From contig CAJFPI010000098.1 of the NCBI GenBank assembly GCA_904398675.1, positions 1-6,247 of the forward strand: a stretch of 6,247 nt of DNA. Direction: 5' to 3'. Below, in pieces: positions 5,448 to 6,247 of the stretch. The position numbers were made by a program, and so were the translations under genes. Under the pieces are notes generated by a model that saw nothing but the letters and a program-made list of their open reading frames with translations, had not been told where the DNA came from and ran no database searches. This DNA comes from an uncultured Oscillospiraceae bacterium (GTDB taxonomy: Bacteria > Bacillota > Clostridia > Oscillospirales > Oscillospiraceae). The first letter of the stretch is position 1, and every line of letters begins with the position of its first letter.

Positions 5448-6247
5448 ATGCCAAGCTTTATTACCCCTGGTCTCATCATCGGCGTCGTGATCGCCGTGGT
5501 TCTGGTCGTTCTGCTGATTATGGGCTATCTGAAGGCCCCGCCGGACACGGCTTACATCATCTCGGGCCTTGGCAAAAAGCGCATTCTGATTGGCCGCGCA
5601 GGGTGGCGGATCCCCTTCTTCGAGCGTGTGGATAAGCTGAGCCTGCGGGTAATGCAGGTGGACGTGCGCACCACAGACGCCGTGCCCACCAATGAGTTTA
5701 TCAACGTCAGCGTGGACGGCGTGGCCAACGTGAAGATCAGCTCCGATCCGGAGCTTCTGAAACTGGCCGCCGAGTCCCTTCTCGGAAAGCGCCAGGAGGA
5801 GCTGATCGGCCTTGTGACCCAGGTGCTGGAGGGCAACATGCGGGAGATCGTGGGCTCCGTGGGGCTCAAGGAGATGGTCCAGGACCGGCAGGGCGTGGCC
5901 AAGAAGATCACAGAAAATGTGGTTCCCGACATGCAGAAACTGGGGCTTGAGGTGGTAAACTTCAACATCCAGAACTTCAAGGACGAGGCCGGCACCATCG
6001 AGAACATGGGTATCGACAACGTGGAGCAGATCCGCAAGCAGGCCCAAATCGCCAAGGCCAACGCCCAGAGAGATATCGCCATTGCCACCTCCAACGCCCA
6101 GCAGGAGGCCAACGCCGTGAAGGTCCAGGCGGAAAAGATGATCGCCGAGCAGAACGCGGAGCTGGCGGTGCAGCAGGCGGAGATGCAGGTCCGGGCCGAC
6201 ACCAAGAAGGCCGAGGCCGACGCCGCCTACTCCATCCAGCAGGAGGA
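5448..6247 (+). CDS. Flotillin (SPFH/band 7 protein, FloT/YuaG-like), truncated at right edge
   Basis: The first 266 residues of a flotillin. Residues 6-27 are a single hydrophobic membrane segment (IIGVVIAVVLVVLLIMGYL). After it come APPDTAYIISG (30-40), matching the start of the SPFH domain of B. subtilis FloT (GPDEALIVTG), then the core with ESLLGKRQEEL (109-119), VLEGNMREIVGS (126-137, FloT VLEGHLRSILGS) and LGLEVVNFNIQNF (165-177). From about 200 the chain turns into the Ala/Glu/Gln-rich coiled coil typical of flotillins (AQIAKANAQRD, AEADAA), still open at the edge. Flotillins assemble on the inner membrane face and organise functional membrane microdomains. AAAGGAGG, 7 bases before the ATG, fixes the start. 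The gene is led by a manganese-type riboswitch and terminator. An NfeD-type partner often lies next to floT; none is visible upstream. Confidence 0.93.
   Translation, partial: MPSFITPGLIIGVVIAVVLVVLLIMGYLKAPPDTAYIISGLGKKRILIGRAGWRIPFFERVDKLSLRVMQVDVRTTDAVPTNEFINVSVDGVANVKISSDPELLKLAAESLLGKRQEELIGLVTQVLEGNMREIVGSVGLKEMVQDRQGVAKKITENVVPDMQKLGLEVVNFNIQNFKDEAGTIENMGIDNVEQIRKQAQIAKANAQRDIAIATSNAQQEANAVKVQAEKMIAEQNAELAVQQAEMQVRADTKKAEADAAYSIQQE

Noticed and set aside
5364..6047. A 227-codon minus-strand frame opposite flotillin
   Set aside because: The translation is His/Leu/Asp-rich shadow sequence. It would also cover the flotillin ribosome site and leader.

Overview
The window looks like chromosomal DNA from a GC-rich, low-GC-phylum-type Firmicute (Clostridia, probably an Oscillospiraceae-like gut anaerobe). 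This is inferred from strong AGGAGG-type ribosome sites, sigma-A-like promoters, a tandem glycine riboswitch with an intrinsic terminator, and GC-rich codon use. No tRNA, rRNA, CRISPR array, insertion sequence or prophage signal was seen. The genus cannot be fixed from the sequence alone.

Layout: (1) On the minus strand, 1-1611 encodes the first 537 residues of an unusual protein, a complete GcvT aminomethyltransferase continuing in frame into the start of a serine hydroxymethyltransferase (SHMT)-like domain, cut by the left edge. Its long leader (about 1612-1938) carries a tandem glycine riboswitch, an intrinsic terminator that competes with the aptamer-2 P1 helix, and a further strong hairpin. 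(2) A divergent plus-strand promoter (2031-2059) drives a two-gene operon: an AlkA-type 3-methyladenine DNA glycosylase (2097-2789), overlapping by ATGA with a 446-residue protein (2786-4126) that joins a family 2 glycosyltransferase to a C-terminal MarR-like winged-helix domain. (3) Convergent to this, on the minus strand, is a complete arginase (4136-5026) whose promoter carries three GTATAT repeats at 9-base spacing. (4) Divergent from arginase, a plus-strand promoter (5175-5203) starts a leader with a manganese-type (yybP-ykoY) riboswitch and an overlapping intrinsic terminator, followed by a flotillin gene (5448 to the right edge, truncated).

How it fits together: glycine should switch on the GcvT-SHMT protein, linking glycine breakdown to methylene-tetrahydrofolate and, if the SHMT domain is active, to serine. 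Arginase is a manganese enzyme of arginine catabolism; its divergent neighbour is under a likely manganese-sensing RNA, so the intergenic region may connect metal status with membrane organisation. The most notable points are the manganese-type riboswitch in front of flotillin, the glycosyltransferase-MarR fusion, and the GcvT-SHMT fusion.
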